Shown here: positions 1 through 7,560 of the stretch, piece after piece
Numbering within the stretch: the stretch's first letter is position 1
Layout: the number at the start of each line of letters is the position of its first letter
From: Spirilliplanes yamanashiensis
GTDB taxonomy: Bacteria; Actinomycetota; Actinomycetes; Mycobacteriales; Micromonosporaceae
Direction of reading: 5' to 3'
Assembly (NCBI RefSeq): GCF_016863475.1
Contig: NZ_BOOY01000017.1
Span: forward strand, 1-40,548
Length of the DNA stretch: 40,548 nt
Translations under genes and position numbers: made by a program
Notes under the pieces: model-generated
Database searches by the model: none
Seen by the model: the letters and a program-made list of their open reading frames with translations, nothing else
What the model was told of the DNA's origin: nothing

Positions 1-61
1 CGGGCGGCCGCCGCAGCCGGCCGCGGCGGGCGTCGGCGGCGGTCGTGCCGGTGTCGCGCAT
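1..61 (-). CDS. 5' end of an unknown minus-strand gene, cut by the window edge
   Basis: An ATG on the minus strand at 61 is preceded by a good ribosome binding site (AGGGGAG, about 6 nt upstream), and the frame stays open for 20 codons to the window edge. The visible residues begin MRDTGTTAADARRGRL, a basic, Arg/Ala-rich N-terminus with no signal peptide. The product cannot be named. The call rests only on the strong RBS and the open frame, so a chance match remains possible. Confidence 0.4.
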   Translation of the reverse strand, partial: MRDTGTTAADARRGRLRRPP

Positions 62-264
62 GCTGCTCCCCTGTCCGTGCGAGGTGCCGCGCATACCCGC
101 CGCGGGCCCGTTCACGCGCGGTGCGGCGGCGGTATGTCGCGGCGCCGCCTGATCGATCGTCGGGCGCCGCCTGACGCAGCGGCCCGGCCCCGCCGCACCG
201 CTTTCCCTCAGCGGCGCCACCCAGCGGCCGACAGACGTGGCGTGAGCGTGCGGGTGAGCTGGAC
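62..264. other. Intergenic stretch with an imperfect inverted repeat
   Basis: No convincing gene is seen. The inverted repeat CATACC (92-97) / GGTATG (131-136), with GC-rich inner arms (one-base bulge), lies just upstream of the minus-strand start at 61 and could be a hairpin or operator. The ORF spanning 77-268 reads Arg/Pro/Ala-rich like an out-of-frame shadow and is not called. Confidence 0.3.
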
Positions 265-399
265 ATGACGTGGGCCGAGATCGCCCAGCCGGTGCTGGCC
301 GGGCTGGCCGGGATGCTGGGCGCCTACGTGGCCGAGTCCGGCCTGGGGACGCTGCGGCGCCGGGGGCTGTGCCCGCAGCGCTGGAACCGCGACCGCTGA
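265..399 (+). CDS. Small hypothetical protein, 44 aa
   Basis: The ATG at 265 opens a 44-codon frame in which every codon ends in G or C. It encodes a mildly hydrophobic first half (AQPVLAGLAGMLGAYVAE) followed by an Arg-rich tail ending WNRDR. This could be one short membrane-associated helix with a cytoplasmic basic tail. The RBS is weak (GTGAGC upstream). No family is recognised. Third-position GC is not decisive in DNA this GC-rich, so the gene is only moderately likely. Confidence 0.4.
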   Translation: MTWAEIAQPVLAGLAGMLGAYVAESGLGTLRRRGLCPQRWNRDR

Positions 400-632
400 C
401 CGCGAGCTCGACCACCGCGCCCCGGCCCGGCCCCCCACGCGATAGGCCCGCCGCGGCGCTTGCCCGGCGCAACGGACTCCGGGCCCGCGCCCGGCCCCGC
501 ACCTAACCCCCCCACCTGGTCCCCCTCGCCTGGCTCCCAGCCGAGCCCCGCGCCGGACACGGCGGTGCCTGCCGTCGCCGGGCCGCCCGGCGGTGCGCCC
601 GCGCGATGCCCGGCGACCGGCCACCGCGCCGC
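400..632. other. Region upstream of the GalT-like gene, no gene seen
   Basis: About 230 nt without a supported gene. It contains a compact hairpin with arms CGCCGGG (576-582) and CCCGGCG (586-592) around a 3-nt loop, which could end transcription arriving from the small ORF at 265-399. Open frames here are Pro/Ala-rich shadows. Confidence 0.3.
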
Positions 633-638
633 TACGGT
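633..638 (+). promoter_or_regulatory. -10-like hexamer for a probably leaderless GalT-like gene
   Basis: TACGGT (pattern TAnnnT) ends 6 nt before the ATG at 645, so transcription would start at or next to the start codon. No Shine-Dalgarno sequence precedes that ATG. The same arrangement recurs at several other genes in the window. Confidence 0.4.
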
Positions 639-644
639 GGCGGG

Positions 645-1631
645 ATGGCCGCTGAGATCCGCCCCGATCCCGAGACCGGCGACTGGCACATCGTCGCGCC
701 CGGCCGGGCGGCGCGGCCGTCCGACCACGCGGAGCCGGCGGACGGCCGGTGCCCGTTCTGCCCGGGCAACGAGGCGCTCACGCCGCCGGAGGTGCTGCGC
801 CACCCGGCCGCGCCGCAGCCGTGGCGGGTGCGGGTGTTCCCCAACCGGTACGCGGTGGTGGGTCCGGCCGCCGGGCCGGCCGCCGACGGCGGCGCGCGGG
901 CGGCCACCGGGGCGCACGAGGTGGTGGTGGAGTCGCCCCGGCACGACGCCGAGCTGCGCACCGCCCGGCCTGGCGACGTCCTGGCGGTGCTGGCGGCGAT
1001 GCGCGACCGGTGCCGCGCCCTCGCCGCCGCCGGGCCCGCGGCGATCGTCGTGTTCCGCAACCACGGGGTGGCGGCCGGCACGTCGCTGCGGCACCCGCAC
1101 AGCCAGATCGTGGCCCTCGACGACGCGCCGCCGGGACTGGTGCGGCGCTGGGACAACGCCCGCCGCCACTTCGACGGCACCGGCCGCTGCCTGCACGACG
1201 ACCTTGCCGCGGCGGAACGGGCGGCGGGCACGCGGGTGGTGCACGACGCGGGCGGGGTGCTGGTGTACCAGCCGCGGGCGGCCGGGGTGCCGCACGAGAC
1301 GGTGCTGCTGCCCGACGACCGCTCCCCCGGCCTGGCGGGCGCCTCCGACGACGCGCTGGCGGCGGTGGCCGGCGTGCTGCCCGGGGTGCTGGCCGGCCTG
1401 GCGGCGGTGCGCGACGACCCGGCGTACAACCTGGTGGTGCACGCCGGGCCGGTGCGCGACGGCACCGCGCGGGACTGGTACCGCTGGCACGTCGGCCTCT
1501 ACCCGCGGCTCACCCGCCGGGCCGGGCTGGAGATCGCCACCGGGCTGTCGGTGAACCCGGCCGCGCCGGAGCAGACCGCCCCGGAACTGCGGCGGGCCGT
1601 CCTGGCGGCCTCGACGACGACGGGGCCGTGA
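645..1631 (+). CDS. galT: Galactose-1-phosphate uridylyltransferase-like protein (HIT superfamily)
   Basis: A 328-aa protein of the GalT branch of the histidine-triad superfamily. Family members move a nucleotidyl group between a UDP-sugar and a sugar-1-phosphate through a uridylyl-histidine intermediate, in the cytoplasm (Leloir pathway). Visible motifs are a zinc-type CxxC (CPFC, residues 36-39), FRNHG near 137-141, and the active-site block HPHSQ (150-154), in which the second His is the expected nucleophile. The length fits the family. The ATG at 645 is chosen over one 39 nt upstream because MAAEIRPDPETGDWHI matches the usual GalT N-terminus and a -10-like TACGGT lies 6 nt before it. No galE or galK is adjacent. 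Related HPHSQ enzymes can use other substrates, such as ADP-glucose, so the exact sugar is uncertain. Confidence 0.8.
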   Translation: MAAEIRPDPETGDWHIVAPGRAARPSDHAEPADGRCPFCPGNEALTPPEVLRHPAAPQPWRVRVFPNRYAVVGPAAGPAADGGARAATGAHEVVVESPRHDAELRTARPGDVLAVLAAMRDRCRALAAAGPAAIVVFRNHGVAAGTSLRHPHSQIVALDDAPPGLVRRWDNARRHFDGTGRCLHDDLAAAERAAGTRVVHDAGGVLVYQPRAAGVPHETVLLPDDRSPGLAGASDDALAAVAGVLPGVLAGLAAVRDDPAYNLVVHAGPVRDGTARDWYRWHVGLYPRLTRRAGLEIATGLSVNPAAPEQTAPELRRAVLAASTTTGP

Positions 1632-1637
1632 CACGGA

Positions 1638-1670
1638 ACGGCCCGGGGGCGCGATGCGCCGCCGGGCCGT
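1638..1670. terminator. Bidirectional hairpin terminator between convergent genes
   Basis: A 9-bp perfect stem ACGGCCCGG (1638-1646) / CCGGGCCGT (1662-1670) encloses a second 5-bp stem GGCGC/GCGCC with loop GAT. It lies 6 nt after the GalT-like stop codon and 17 nt from the end of the convergent PKD-protein gene, so it can serve both. There is no U-tract, as is common in actinobacteria. Confidence 0.7.
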
Positions 1671-1687
1671 CCGGGGTGGCCGGTGGG

Positions 1688-3181
1688 TCAGTTGCGGGTG
1701 AGCCGCGGCGCCACCTCGGCGCGACCGACCTTCTCGGACCAGTCGGCGCCGAGCAGGACGAACGCGTGGTAGCCCTTGCGCATGCCGCTGAGCTTCAGCG
1801 ACCACTTGCCCTTGGACACCTTCACCCGCACGCCGCAGTACTTGTCGATGTCCGCGTCGGACCGGATCTTGCGCCAGGTCTTCTTGGCGGTGTAGCAGTA
1901 CTCGGACGTGGCGGTGAACCGGTACGGGTAGACCCACACGGTGCGCAGGCCCGCGCCCTTGTCCGACGCCGTGCCGCGCAGCGTCTTCCACGACGACACC
2001 TTGTTCGCCTTGGACTTCGCCGGCTTCGTGAAGCCCACCTTCGGCTTCCACGAGTCCTTGCGGACCGAGATCTTGCCGACGAGGATCGCCGCCGAGGTGC
2101 CGTTGGCGTTGGTGAACTTCGCGCGGATCGTGTACGTGCCCGGCTTCACCGGCTGGTCGCGGCTGTTCAGCCAGTAGAACGTGTCGAAAGACTGGTTCTT
2201 GCCCTTCAGCGGCTGCACCCAGCCGTCACCCCAGTCGATGTCGATCGCCTTGGTGCCGCTCGGCACCTTGGAGATCGTCACCTTGAACTTCTCGCCCGGC
2301 CAGACGGCCTTCTTGCTGAGCTTGTAGGCGCCCGGGACGGTGATGGTCATCGCCGGCTTGTCGATCTTCGCCTTGGCGGGGTTGCCGGCGGCGTCGGTCA
2401 GCGTCACGGAGACCGTGAACTTGCCGGCCTTGGTGTACGACTTGGTCGCCTGCGTGGCGCCCGGCGCGAGGGTGACGGGCGCGCTGCCGTCGCCCCAGTT
2501 GACGACGCGCCGGATCTGCGCGGCCTCGGTCACGTTGTCGGCGAGGGCGTTCTGCTTCAGCGTGGCCGTCTGGCCGACCCAGAGGCCGGTGGTGGACAGC
2601 ACGAACGTGCCCGTGGGCGCCGTCTTGTCGACCGGCGGGGTGGTGGGGGTGGCGCTCGGCGTCGGCGCCGGGGTGGTCGCCGTCGGCTGCGTCGCGGTCG
2701 GCTCGGCTGTGACGGTGGGCTCGGCGGTGGCGGTCGGCCCGGCGGTCGCGGTGGGCCCGGCCGTCGCGGTCGGCTCGGCGGTCGCGGTGGGCTCCGCCGT
2801 CGCGGTCGGCTCGCCGGTCGGGTCCGTGGTCGGCTCGGTCGCCGTGGGCTCCGGGGTGGCGGTCGGGGTGGGGTCCGGCTCGTCGCCGGCGGCGGACGCG
2901 CCCAGCGTGCCCGGCGCGGCGTCGAAGCCGCCGGCGCGCGCGCCCTGGCCGCCGTGGGCGCCCGGCTCGGCGGCCAGGTCCGGGACGTGGCCGAGCACCT
3001 GCTCGATGCCGAACGGAGCCGGCTGGGCGACCTGCCGGGCGATCGGGTGCAGGGAGGCCCCCGTGGACGGCGCGGACGCCGACGTGGTGGCCACGGCGGC
3101 CGTGGCGCTCAGGGCCACGCCGGCCAGAAGCGCGCCGCCCAGGGCGATGCCCAGGAACGGACGCGGAACGCGTGACAACAT
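1688..3181 (-). CDS. Secreted Pro/Thr-rich PKD-domain protein
   Basis: A 497-aa exported protein of unknown function. The start at 3181 is fixed by a strong RBS (AAGGAGA) and by the signal peptide that follows (MLSRVPRPF, a hydrophobic core to about residue 30, then ATTSASA). Residues 100-185 form a Pro/Thr/Glu linker built on a hexapeptide of the type AEPTAT. Two PKD-like beta-sandwich domains follow: about 190-282 (WGDG at 229-232, then YTKAGKFTVSVTLTDAAGN) and about 283-375 (WGDG at 317-320, then GTYTIRAKFT). The C-terminal 120 residues resemble a further Ig-like domain and contain two cysteines (YCYT, KYCGV). No LPxTG motif or C-terminal membrane helix is visible, so it is probably secreted or held non-covalently at the surface, with the linker spanning the cell wall. 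Confidence 0.8.
   Translation of the reverse strand: MLSRVPRPFLGIALGGALLAGVALSATAAVATTSASAPSTGASLHPIARQVAQPAPFGIEQVLGHVPDLAAEPGAHGGQGARAGGFDAAPGTLGASAAGDEPDPTPTATPEPTATEPTTDPTGEPTATAEPTATAEPTATAGPTATAGPTATAEPTVTAEPTATQPTATTPAPTPSATPTTPPVDKTAPTGTFVLSTTGLWVGQTATLKQNALADNVTEAAQIRRVVNWGDGSAPVTLAPGATQATKSYTKAGKFTVSVTLTDAAGNPAKAKIDKPAMTITVPGAYKLSKKAVWPGEKFKVTISKVPSGTKAIDIDWGDGWVQPLKGKNQSFDTFYWLNSRDQPVKPGTYTIRAKFTNANGTSAAILVGKISVRKDSWKPKVGFTKPAKSKANKVSSWKTLRGTASDKGAGLRTVWVYPYRFTATSEYCYTAKKTWRKIRSDADIDKYCGVRVKVSKGKWSLKLSGMRKGYHAFVLLGADWSEKVGRAEVAPRLTRN
2650..2880 (-). repeat. 18-bp repeats encoding the AEPTAT linker
   Basis: Imperfect tandem 18-bp units (variants of GTCGCGGTGGGCTCGGCG on the plus strand) encode hexapeptides such as AEPTAT and AGPTAT in the PKD protein. 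They are coding repeats, prone to length change, and not an independent element. Confidence 0.7.
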
Positions 3182-3293
3182 CTCTCTCCTTCTGCGGAAC
3201 CGCCACGCAGGAGGCAGGACGACATGGCGCGGCGGCGTCGTGCGGACGCCCGCGCACCGTGCTCGGAAATGACCCCCCGTGGTCAGCGGGAGC

Positions 3294-3323
3294 ACCGTAC
3301 CGGAGAGGGGTGACGATCTTCAA
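3294..3323 (-). promoter_or_regulatory. Candidate promoter of the PKD-protein gene
   Basis: On the minus strand, TTGAAG (3318-3323) and TACGGT (3294-3299) are separated by 18 nt and resemble a housekeeping sigma-type -35/-10 pair. Transcription would start near 3287 and leave a leader of about 105 nt before the ATG at 3181. Seen by eye only. Confidence 0.45.
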
Positions 3324-3337
3324 TCCCGTTCCGGGCG

Positions 3338-3994
3338 TCAGCGCCGCGGGGTGCCGTCCAGATAGCGCAGGACGGCGGCGACCCGCCGGTCGGCGCGGTC
3401 GTCCGGCGCGAGGTCGAGCTTGGCGAAGATGCTGCGGATGTGCTTGTGGACGGCGCCCTCGGTGATGAACAGCCGCTCGGCGATGGCCGCGTTGCCGAGG
3501 CCCTCCGCCATCAGCGCCAGCACGTCGCGCTCGCGCGGGCTGAGCCGCTCCAGCTCGCCGCCGGGGCGGGTGCGGGCCATCAGCTGGCCGACCACCTCGG
3601 GGTCGATGGCGGTGCCGCCGCCCGCCACCCGGTGCAGCGCGTCGAGGAACTCGGCTACCCGGCCGACGCGCTCCTTCAGCAGGTAACCCAGCCGGTCGGC
3701 GCCCCCGGCCAGCAGGTCGGTGGCGAACGCCTGCTCCACGTACGCCGACAGCACCAGCACCGCCAGGCCGGGCCGGCGGCGGCGCGCCTCGACGGCCGCG
3801 ACGATGCCCTCGTCGGTGTGGGTGGGCGGCATCCGGACGTCGACGATGGCGACGTCGGGCTCGTGGGCGTCCACGGCGGCCAGGAACTCCTCCGGCGAGC
3901 CGGTGGCGGCCACCACGTCGAGCGACTCGGCGCGCAGCAGCAGCGCCAGACCCTCCCGCAGCAGCGCGTCGTCCTCGGCGATCACGATCCGCAC
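3338..3994 (-). CDS. NarL/LuxR-family response regulator
   Basis: A 218-aa cytoplasmic two-component response regulator. The receiver domain spans residues 1-120, with the acidic pocket E7-D8-D9, phospho-acceptor Asp52 (AIVDVRMPP), switch Ser83 (VLSAY) and Lys107 (YLLKERV). The C-terminal LuxR-type helix-turn-helix spans about 150-215 (LSPRERDVLALMAEGLGNAAIAERLFITEGAVHKH). The GTG start at 3994 overlaps the end of the upstream histidine kinase gene by 13 nt, so the two are translationally coupled and form a cognate pair. Targets are unknown; the divergent small membrane gene at 5416 is a natural candidate. Confidence 0.92.
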   Translation of the reverse strand: MRIVIAEDDALLREGLALLLRAESLDVVAATGSPEEFLAAVDAHEPDVAIVDVRMPPTHTDEGIVAAVEARRRRPGLAVLVLSAYVEQAFATDLLAGGADRLGYLLKERVGRVAEFLDALHRVAGGGTAIDPEVVGQLMARTRPGGELERLSPRERDVLALMAEGLGNAAIAERLFITEGAVHKHIRSIFAKLDLAPDDRADRRVAAVLRYLDGTPRR

Positions 3995-5250
3995 GGCAGC
4001 TCCACCCGCATCGTCGTCGGCCCGCCGGCCGGGCTGGTCGTCTCGAACACGCCGTCGTACGCCTCGACCCGGCGCCGGATGCCGGCCAGGCCGGAGCCGC
4101 GGGCCTCGTCGGCGCCGCCGTGCCCGTCGTCGTCGACGCGCACCAGCAGCCGGTCGCCGGCCCGGCGGACGGTGACGACGGCGCGGGTCGCCCCGCTGTG
4201 CCGGACGACGTTGGTGAGCGCCTCGGCGACGGCGAAGTAGGCGGTGGCCTCGGCGGAGGCGGCGCACCGACCCGGCACGTCGACGTCGACGCGGCACGGC
4301 ACCCCGCAGCCGCCCGCGAGGCCGGTCAGGGCCCCGGCGAGCCCGCGGTCGGCCAGCACCGGCGGCAGGATGCCGCGGGCCACCGCGCGCAGCTCGGCCA
4401 GGGCCTGCTCGGCGGCGTCCTGGGCCCGGCCGAGGGCGGCGTCGGCGGCCGCCGGGTCGCGGGTCAGCGCCCGGCGGGCGGCCCCGAGCAGCACGGTGAC
4501 GCCGACCAGCCGGTTCTGCGCGCCGTCGTGCAGGGACCGTTCGATGCGTCGCAGCTCGGCCGCGTGCGCGTCGAGCGCGGCGGCGCGGGTGGCGGTCAGC
4601 TCCGCGACGCGCAGCGACAGGTCGGCGTCGACCGGGGGCGCCAGCAGCCGCCGCCCGGGCCACGCCTGCAGCCGCGCCATGCCGGGGCTCAGCCCGACGA
4701 CGACGGCGAGCCACCCGATGCCGGACAGCGCGACGACGAGCGCGTCGGGCAGGCCGTCGACCCGCCAGAACCACAGGCCGGGGCCGCCGGCGTCGGGCGG
4801 GACGAGCCGGAACCAGAGCGGGAACGTGAGGCTCTGCACCGCGTACAGGGGCAGGGTGAGGCCGAACAGCCCGATGCCGAAACCGGCGGTGGCGTGCACT
4901 ACCAGCCAGGCGACGTCCCGCCGCGCCGCGGGGTCGCGCAGGGCCGCGCGCACGCCGCGGGGCACCGGGGGCGCCCCGATGAGCTCCGGGCCCCACCGCG
5001 ACAGCCGCGCCCGCTCCCGGTCGGCGACCACGCGGGCCACCTGCAGCGCGGACGGGATCAGCAGCACCCCGACGCCGGCGAGGCAGGCGAGCGCGACGAT
5101 CAGGAGCCAGACCAGCGCGGCCAGCGCCGGCAGGGCCGTGGCCAGCCCGCCGACGAGGTGTTCCAGGCCGTCGACGGCGTCGCGGACGCGGCCCAGCACG
5201 TAGCGCCGGCCGGCGCCCGGGCGCCCGGCGGCCTGCTCACCGATGGTCAT
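3982..5250 (-). CDS. Sensor histidine kinase, HisKA_3 type (NarL-system partner)
   Basis: A 422-aa membrane histidine kinase. The start at 5250 has a strong RBS (GGGAGGTGGG); longer upstream frames are shadows. Residues 30-190 hold about four hydrophobic segments (45-70, 115-140, 170-190), with few charged residues outside the membrane, typical of sensors of membrane state. The HisKA_3 dimerisation motif ERSLHDGAQ places the phospho-acceptor at about His241. A HATPase domain follows with an N-box (AEALTNVVRHSG, near 335) and G-boxes (VDDDGHGGA and GSGLAGIRRRVEAYDG). It overlaps the response regulator gene by 13 nt. The signal is unknown. Confidence 0.92.
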   Translation of the reverse strand: MTIGEQAAGRPGAGRRYVLGRVRDAVDGLEHLVGGLATALPALAALVWLLIVALACLAGVGVLLIPSALQVARVVADRERARLSRWGPELIGAPPVPRGVRAALRDPAARRDVAWLVVHATAGFGIGLFGLTLPLYAVQSLTFPLWFRLVPPDAGGPGLWFWRVDGLPDALVVALSGIGWLAVVVGLSPGMARLQAWPGRRLLAPPVDADLSLRVAELTATRAAALDAHAAELRRIERSLHDGAQNRLVGVTVLLGAARRALTRDPAAADAALGRAQDAAEQALAELRAVARGILPPVLADRGLAGALTGLAGGCGVPCRVDVDVPGRCAASAEATAYFAVAEALTNVVRHSGATRAVVTVRRAGDRLLVRVDDDGHGGADEARGSGLAGIRRRVEAYDGVFETTSPAGGPTTMRVELPCGS

Positions 5251-5373
5251 CCCACCTCCCGGCCTGGACCCTAGGCGAACCGGTGGCACGCGGACAGGCC
5301 ACCGGGCAGAAAGGGCAGCCTGCTGTACCACCGCCGGCCCGCTGGCGGGATCGTCCGCGGCGCCGGCCGTTCC

Positions 5374-5379
5374 TAGCGT
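5374..5379 (+). promoter_or_regulatory. -10-like element upstream of the small membrane gene
   Basis: TAGCGT (TAnnnT) lies 36 nt before the ATG at 5416, in the 165-nt divergent gap between the histidine kinase and the small membrane gene. The -35 region is not clear. If the two-component system controls its neighbour, its binding site should be in this gap. Confidence 0.3.
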
Positions 5380-5415
5380 GGAGGTCGTCCCGTCCACCAC
5401 GACCGAGGAGCGACC

Positions 5416-5649
5416 ATGACCGACCACATCCCCGCCACGCCTGCGCCCGCCGACCCCGCCCGGCACGCCGCCCCGCGCGGCGGGCTGCTGCGGCCCGCGC
5501 TGTGGTTGCTGCTGATCGTCAGCGCCGCCGTCAACGCGCTCGTCTCGATCCTCGAGCTGCCCCTCGCCGTCGGGATCGCCTCCGGACTGGTGACCCTCGG
5601 CTGCATCGGCGCGCTGGTCGCCCACCACTACCGGTCGCGGAAGGACTGA
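5416..5649 (+). CDS. Small membrane protein, 77 aa, divergent from a two-component system
   Basis: This 77-aa protein has a Pro/Ala-rich N-terminus (about 25 residues), then two hydrophobic segments, LLRPALWLLLIVSAAVNAL (about 25-43) and a second at about 49-68 (LAVGIASGLVTLGCIGALV). It ends in the basic tail HHYRSRKD. It is predicted to be a two-helix inner-membrane hairpin. The RBS GAGGAG is well placed. No family is recognised. Its position directly across from the kinase/regulator pair suggests it is regulated by, or accessory to, that system. This is inference from context. Confidence 0.75.
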   Translation: MTDHIPATPAPADPARHAAPRGGLLRPALWLLLIVSAAVNALVSILELPLAVGIASGLVTLGCIGALVAHHYRSRKD

Positions 5650-5727
5650 GCCGCGGCATTCCGCTCAGGTCCGGCGCCCGCCCGCCGACGTACCGGCCGA
5701 TCAACGGTTGTCGGAGGGGTGCAGACG

Positions 5728-7353
5728 GTGGCGCTGAAGCGGATTCTCGCGATGCTCGCGGTGGCGGGCACGACGATGCAGGGCGTCACCGCCACCGGGC
5801 CCGCGGCCGCGCCGGCGGCCGCGCCGGCGTCCGCCGCGCCCGCCTCGGTCTGGCACGCCTTCGACGGCGGGTACGACGGCGGGAGCTACGGCGGCAGCTA
5901 CGGCGGCAGCAGCTACGGCGGCGGCAGCAGCTACGGCGGCGGCAGCGGTTACGACGGCGGCAGCGGGTACGACGGCGGCGGCTCCGGCGGGTACTCGTCG
6001 CGGGACATGTGGGACTCCGACGGCACCACCACCACCGCGCCGGCCACGATGCAGGCCGTCGCGCAGGCGATCGGCGCCGACCGGATGCACGCCGCCGGGT
6101 ACACCGGCCGGGGCGTCGGCATCGCGCTCATCGACACCGGCGTCACCAAGGTCCCCGGGCTGGCCGGCGCGAACGTCGTGCACGGGCCGGACCTGTCGTT
6201 CGAGAGCCAGAACGCCACCACCCGCTACGTCGACACGTTCGGTCACGGCACCCACCTCGCCGGCATCATGGTCGGCAACGACCGGACCACCGGCTTCCAG
6301 GGCGTCGCGCCCGGCGCCAAGCTGACCTCGGTCAAGGTGGGCGTGGGCGACGGCTCCGTCGACGTGGTGCAGGTGCTGGCCGCCATCGACTGGGTGGTGG
6401 AGCACCGCCGCGACGACCCGATGAACCCGATCCGGGTGCTGGCGCTGGCGTACGGCACGGACAGCGCGCAGGACTACCGCACCGGGCCGCTGGCGTTCGC
6501 CGTCGAGCAGGCGTGGAAGGCGGGCATCGTCGTGGTGGTGGCGGCCGGCAACGGCGGCACGACGGCCACCCGCCTCGTCAACCCGGCGTACGACCCGTTC
6601 GTCCTGGCGGTCGGCGCGGCCGACGACCGGGGCACGGCGTCGCCGTCCGACGACGTCCTCGGCGCGTTCTCCAGCCGCGGCGACACGGCCCGCCGCCCCG
6701 ACGTGGTGGCGCCCGGCCGGTCCCTGGTCTCGCTGCGGGCGCCCGGTTCGACGATCGACGTGGCGTACCCCGGTGCGCGCGTCGGCTCCGCCCGGTTCAA
6801 GGGCAGCGGCACCTCGCAGGCGTCCGCCGTCGTCGCCGGCGCCGTGGCGGGCCTGCTGCAGGCCCGGCCCACGCTCACCCCCGACGACGTCAAGGACCTG
6901 CTGCGCCGGACGGCGACCCCGCTGTCGCGCGCGGACGCCGGCGGCCGGGCGGGCGAGGTGTCGGTGTACACGGCGGCCCGGACCGCCGTCAGCGGCACGC
7001 GGCAGGCGTACACCGCGTCCACGGGCATCGGCACGCTGGAGGCCGCCCGCGGCACCTCCCACGTCACCCTCGACGGCGTCGCCCTCACCGGCGAGAAGGA
7101 CATCTTCGGCAACGCCTTCGACACCCGGGCGTGGGCCCGGGCCAGCGCGGCCGGCACGTCCTGGAACGGCGGTTCGTGGATGGGCGTCGGCTGGACCGGC
7201 ACCACGTGGACTTCCGGCGGCAGCGGCCTCGCGTGGTCCGGGCGGGCCTGGTCGGGCCGGGCCTGGTCGGGACGCGCCTGGTCGGGCACGACGTGGTCCG
7301 GCACGGCGTGGGCCGGCAACGGGTGGAGCGGCGCCGGCTGGCCGGGCCGCTGA
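5728..7353 (+). CDS. Secreted S8 subtilisin-like protease with Gly/Tyr-rich and Trp-rich tails
   Basis: An exported serine endopeptidase of family S8, 541 aa. GTG 5728 is preferred to GTG 5719 because the RBS GGAGGGG (5713-5719) sits 8 nt before it and would overlap the earlier codon. A signal peptide (VALKRILAMLAVAGTT...) is followed by about 45 residues of GGYDGGSYGGS-type low complexity. The catalytic triad is clear: Asp136 (ALIDTG), His173 (FGHGTH) and Ser363 (GSGTSQAS), with oxyanion Asn275 (AAGNGG). After the domain, about 60 residues repeat W-S-G-R-A (AWSGRAWSG) to the C-terminus. No C-terminal membrane helix is seen, so it is not a typical mycosin. A paralogue with the same tail lies at 11993-13564. 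Confidence 0.9.
   Translation: MALKRILAMLAVAGTTMQGVTATGPAAAPAAAPASAAPASVWHAFDGGYDGGSYGGSYGGSSYGGGSSYGGGSGYDGGSGYDGGGSGGYSSRDMWDSDGTTTTAPATMQAVAQAIGADRMHAAGYTGRGVGIALIDTGVTKVPGLAGANVVHGPDLSFESQNATTRYVDTFGHGTHLAGIMVGNDRTTGFQGVAPGAKLTSVKVGVGDGSVDVVQVLAAIDWVVEHRRDDPMNPIRVLALAYGTDSAQDYRTGPLAFAVEQAWKAGIVVVVAAGNGGTTATRLVNPAYDPFVLAVGAADDRGTASPSDDVLGAFSSRGDTARRPDVVAPGRSLVSLRAPGSTIDVAYPGARVGSARFKGSGTSQASAVVAGAVAGLLQARPTLTPDDVKDLLRRTATPLSRADAGGRAGEVSVYTAARTAVSGTRQAYTASTGIGTLEAARGTSHVTLDGVALTGEKDIFGNAFDTRAWARASAAGTSWNGGSWMGVGWTGTTWTSGGSGLAWSGRAWSGRAWSGRAWSGTTWSGTAWAGNGWSGAGWPGR
5868..5997 (+). repeat. Gly/Tyr/Ser-rich coding repeat
   Basis: Short imperfect repeats built on GGCGGCAGC and TACGGCGGC encode GGSYGGSYGG-type sequence between the signal peptide and the catalytic domain of the first subtilase. 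The segment is absent from the paralogue at 11993-13564, so it is a private, expandable linker. Confidence 0.7.
7228..7345 (+). repeat. 15-bp repeats encoding the WSGRA tail
   Basis: Tandem 15-bp units (GCCTGGTCGGGCCGG and variants) encode W-S-G-R-A repeats at the C-terminus of the subtilase. An equivalent set lies near 12080-12190 in the second subtilase on the other strand. They are an inverted pair of similar short repeats about 5 kb apart. Confidence 0.7.
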
Positions 7354-7560
7354 CCCGGACGGTGCGAACCCTGCAGTGGCGCACCGGCCGGACGAATGAG
7401 AGGCACGACCGGTCGCTGTGGTGCTGGGGGCAACAACGCCAACGGCCGGCCCGGCCTCGGCGACACGGCCCGGCCGCACCGCCCCGGCGCAGGTCCCCGG
7501 ACGGGGTCGCGCTGGGCGTGTCGGCCGGCCGGTACGCCACGTACGTCATCGAGTGAGCGG
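7354..7560. other. Convergent intergenic region, no gene or clear terminator
   Basis: A 207-nt gap between the converging subtilase and serine hydrolase genes. Open frames across it are shadows that run into antisense of the hydrolase. Only weak stems are seen (for example CCCCG/CGGGG around 7495-7506 with too small a loop), so no terminator is called. Confidence 0.4.

Noticed and set aside
749-3175. 808-codon plus-strand frame across the GalT-like and PKD genes
   Set aside because: Out of frame with galT and antisense to the PKD protein; Arg/Gly composition typical of shadows in high-GC DNA.
5728-7353. Subtilase as the missing mycosin (MycP) of the type VII system
   Set aside because: It and its paralogue at 11993-13564 lack the C-terminal membrane helix and end in Trp-rich repeats; both are separated from the type VII genes by unrelated operons.
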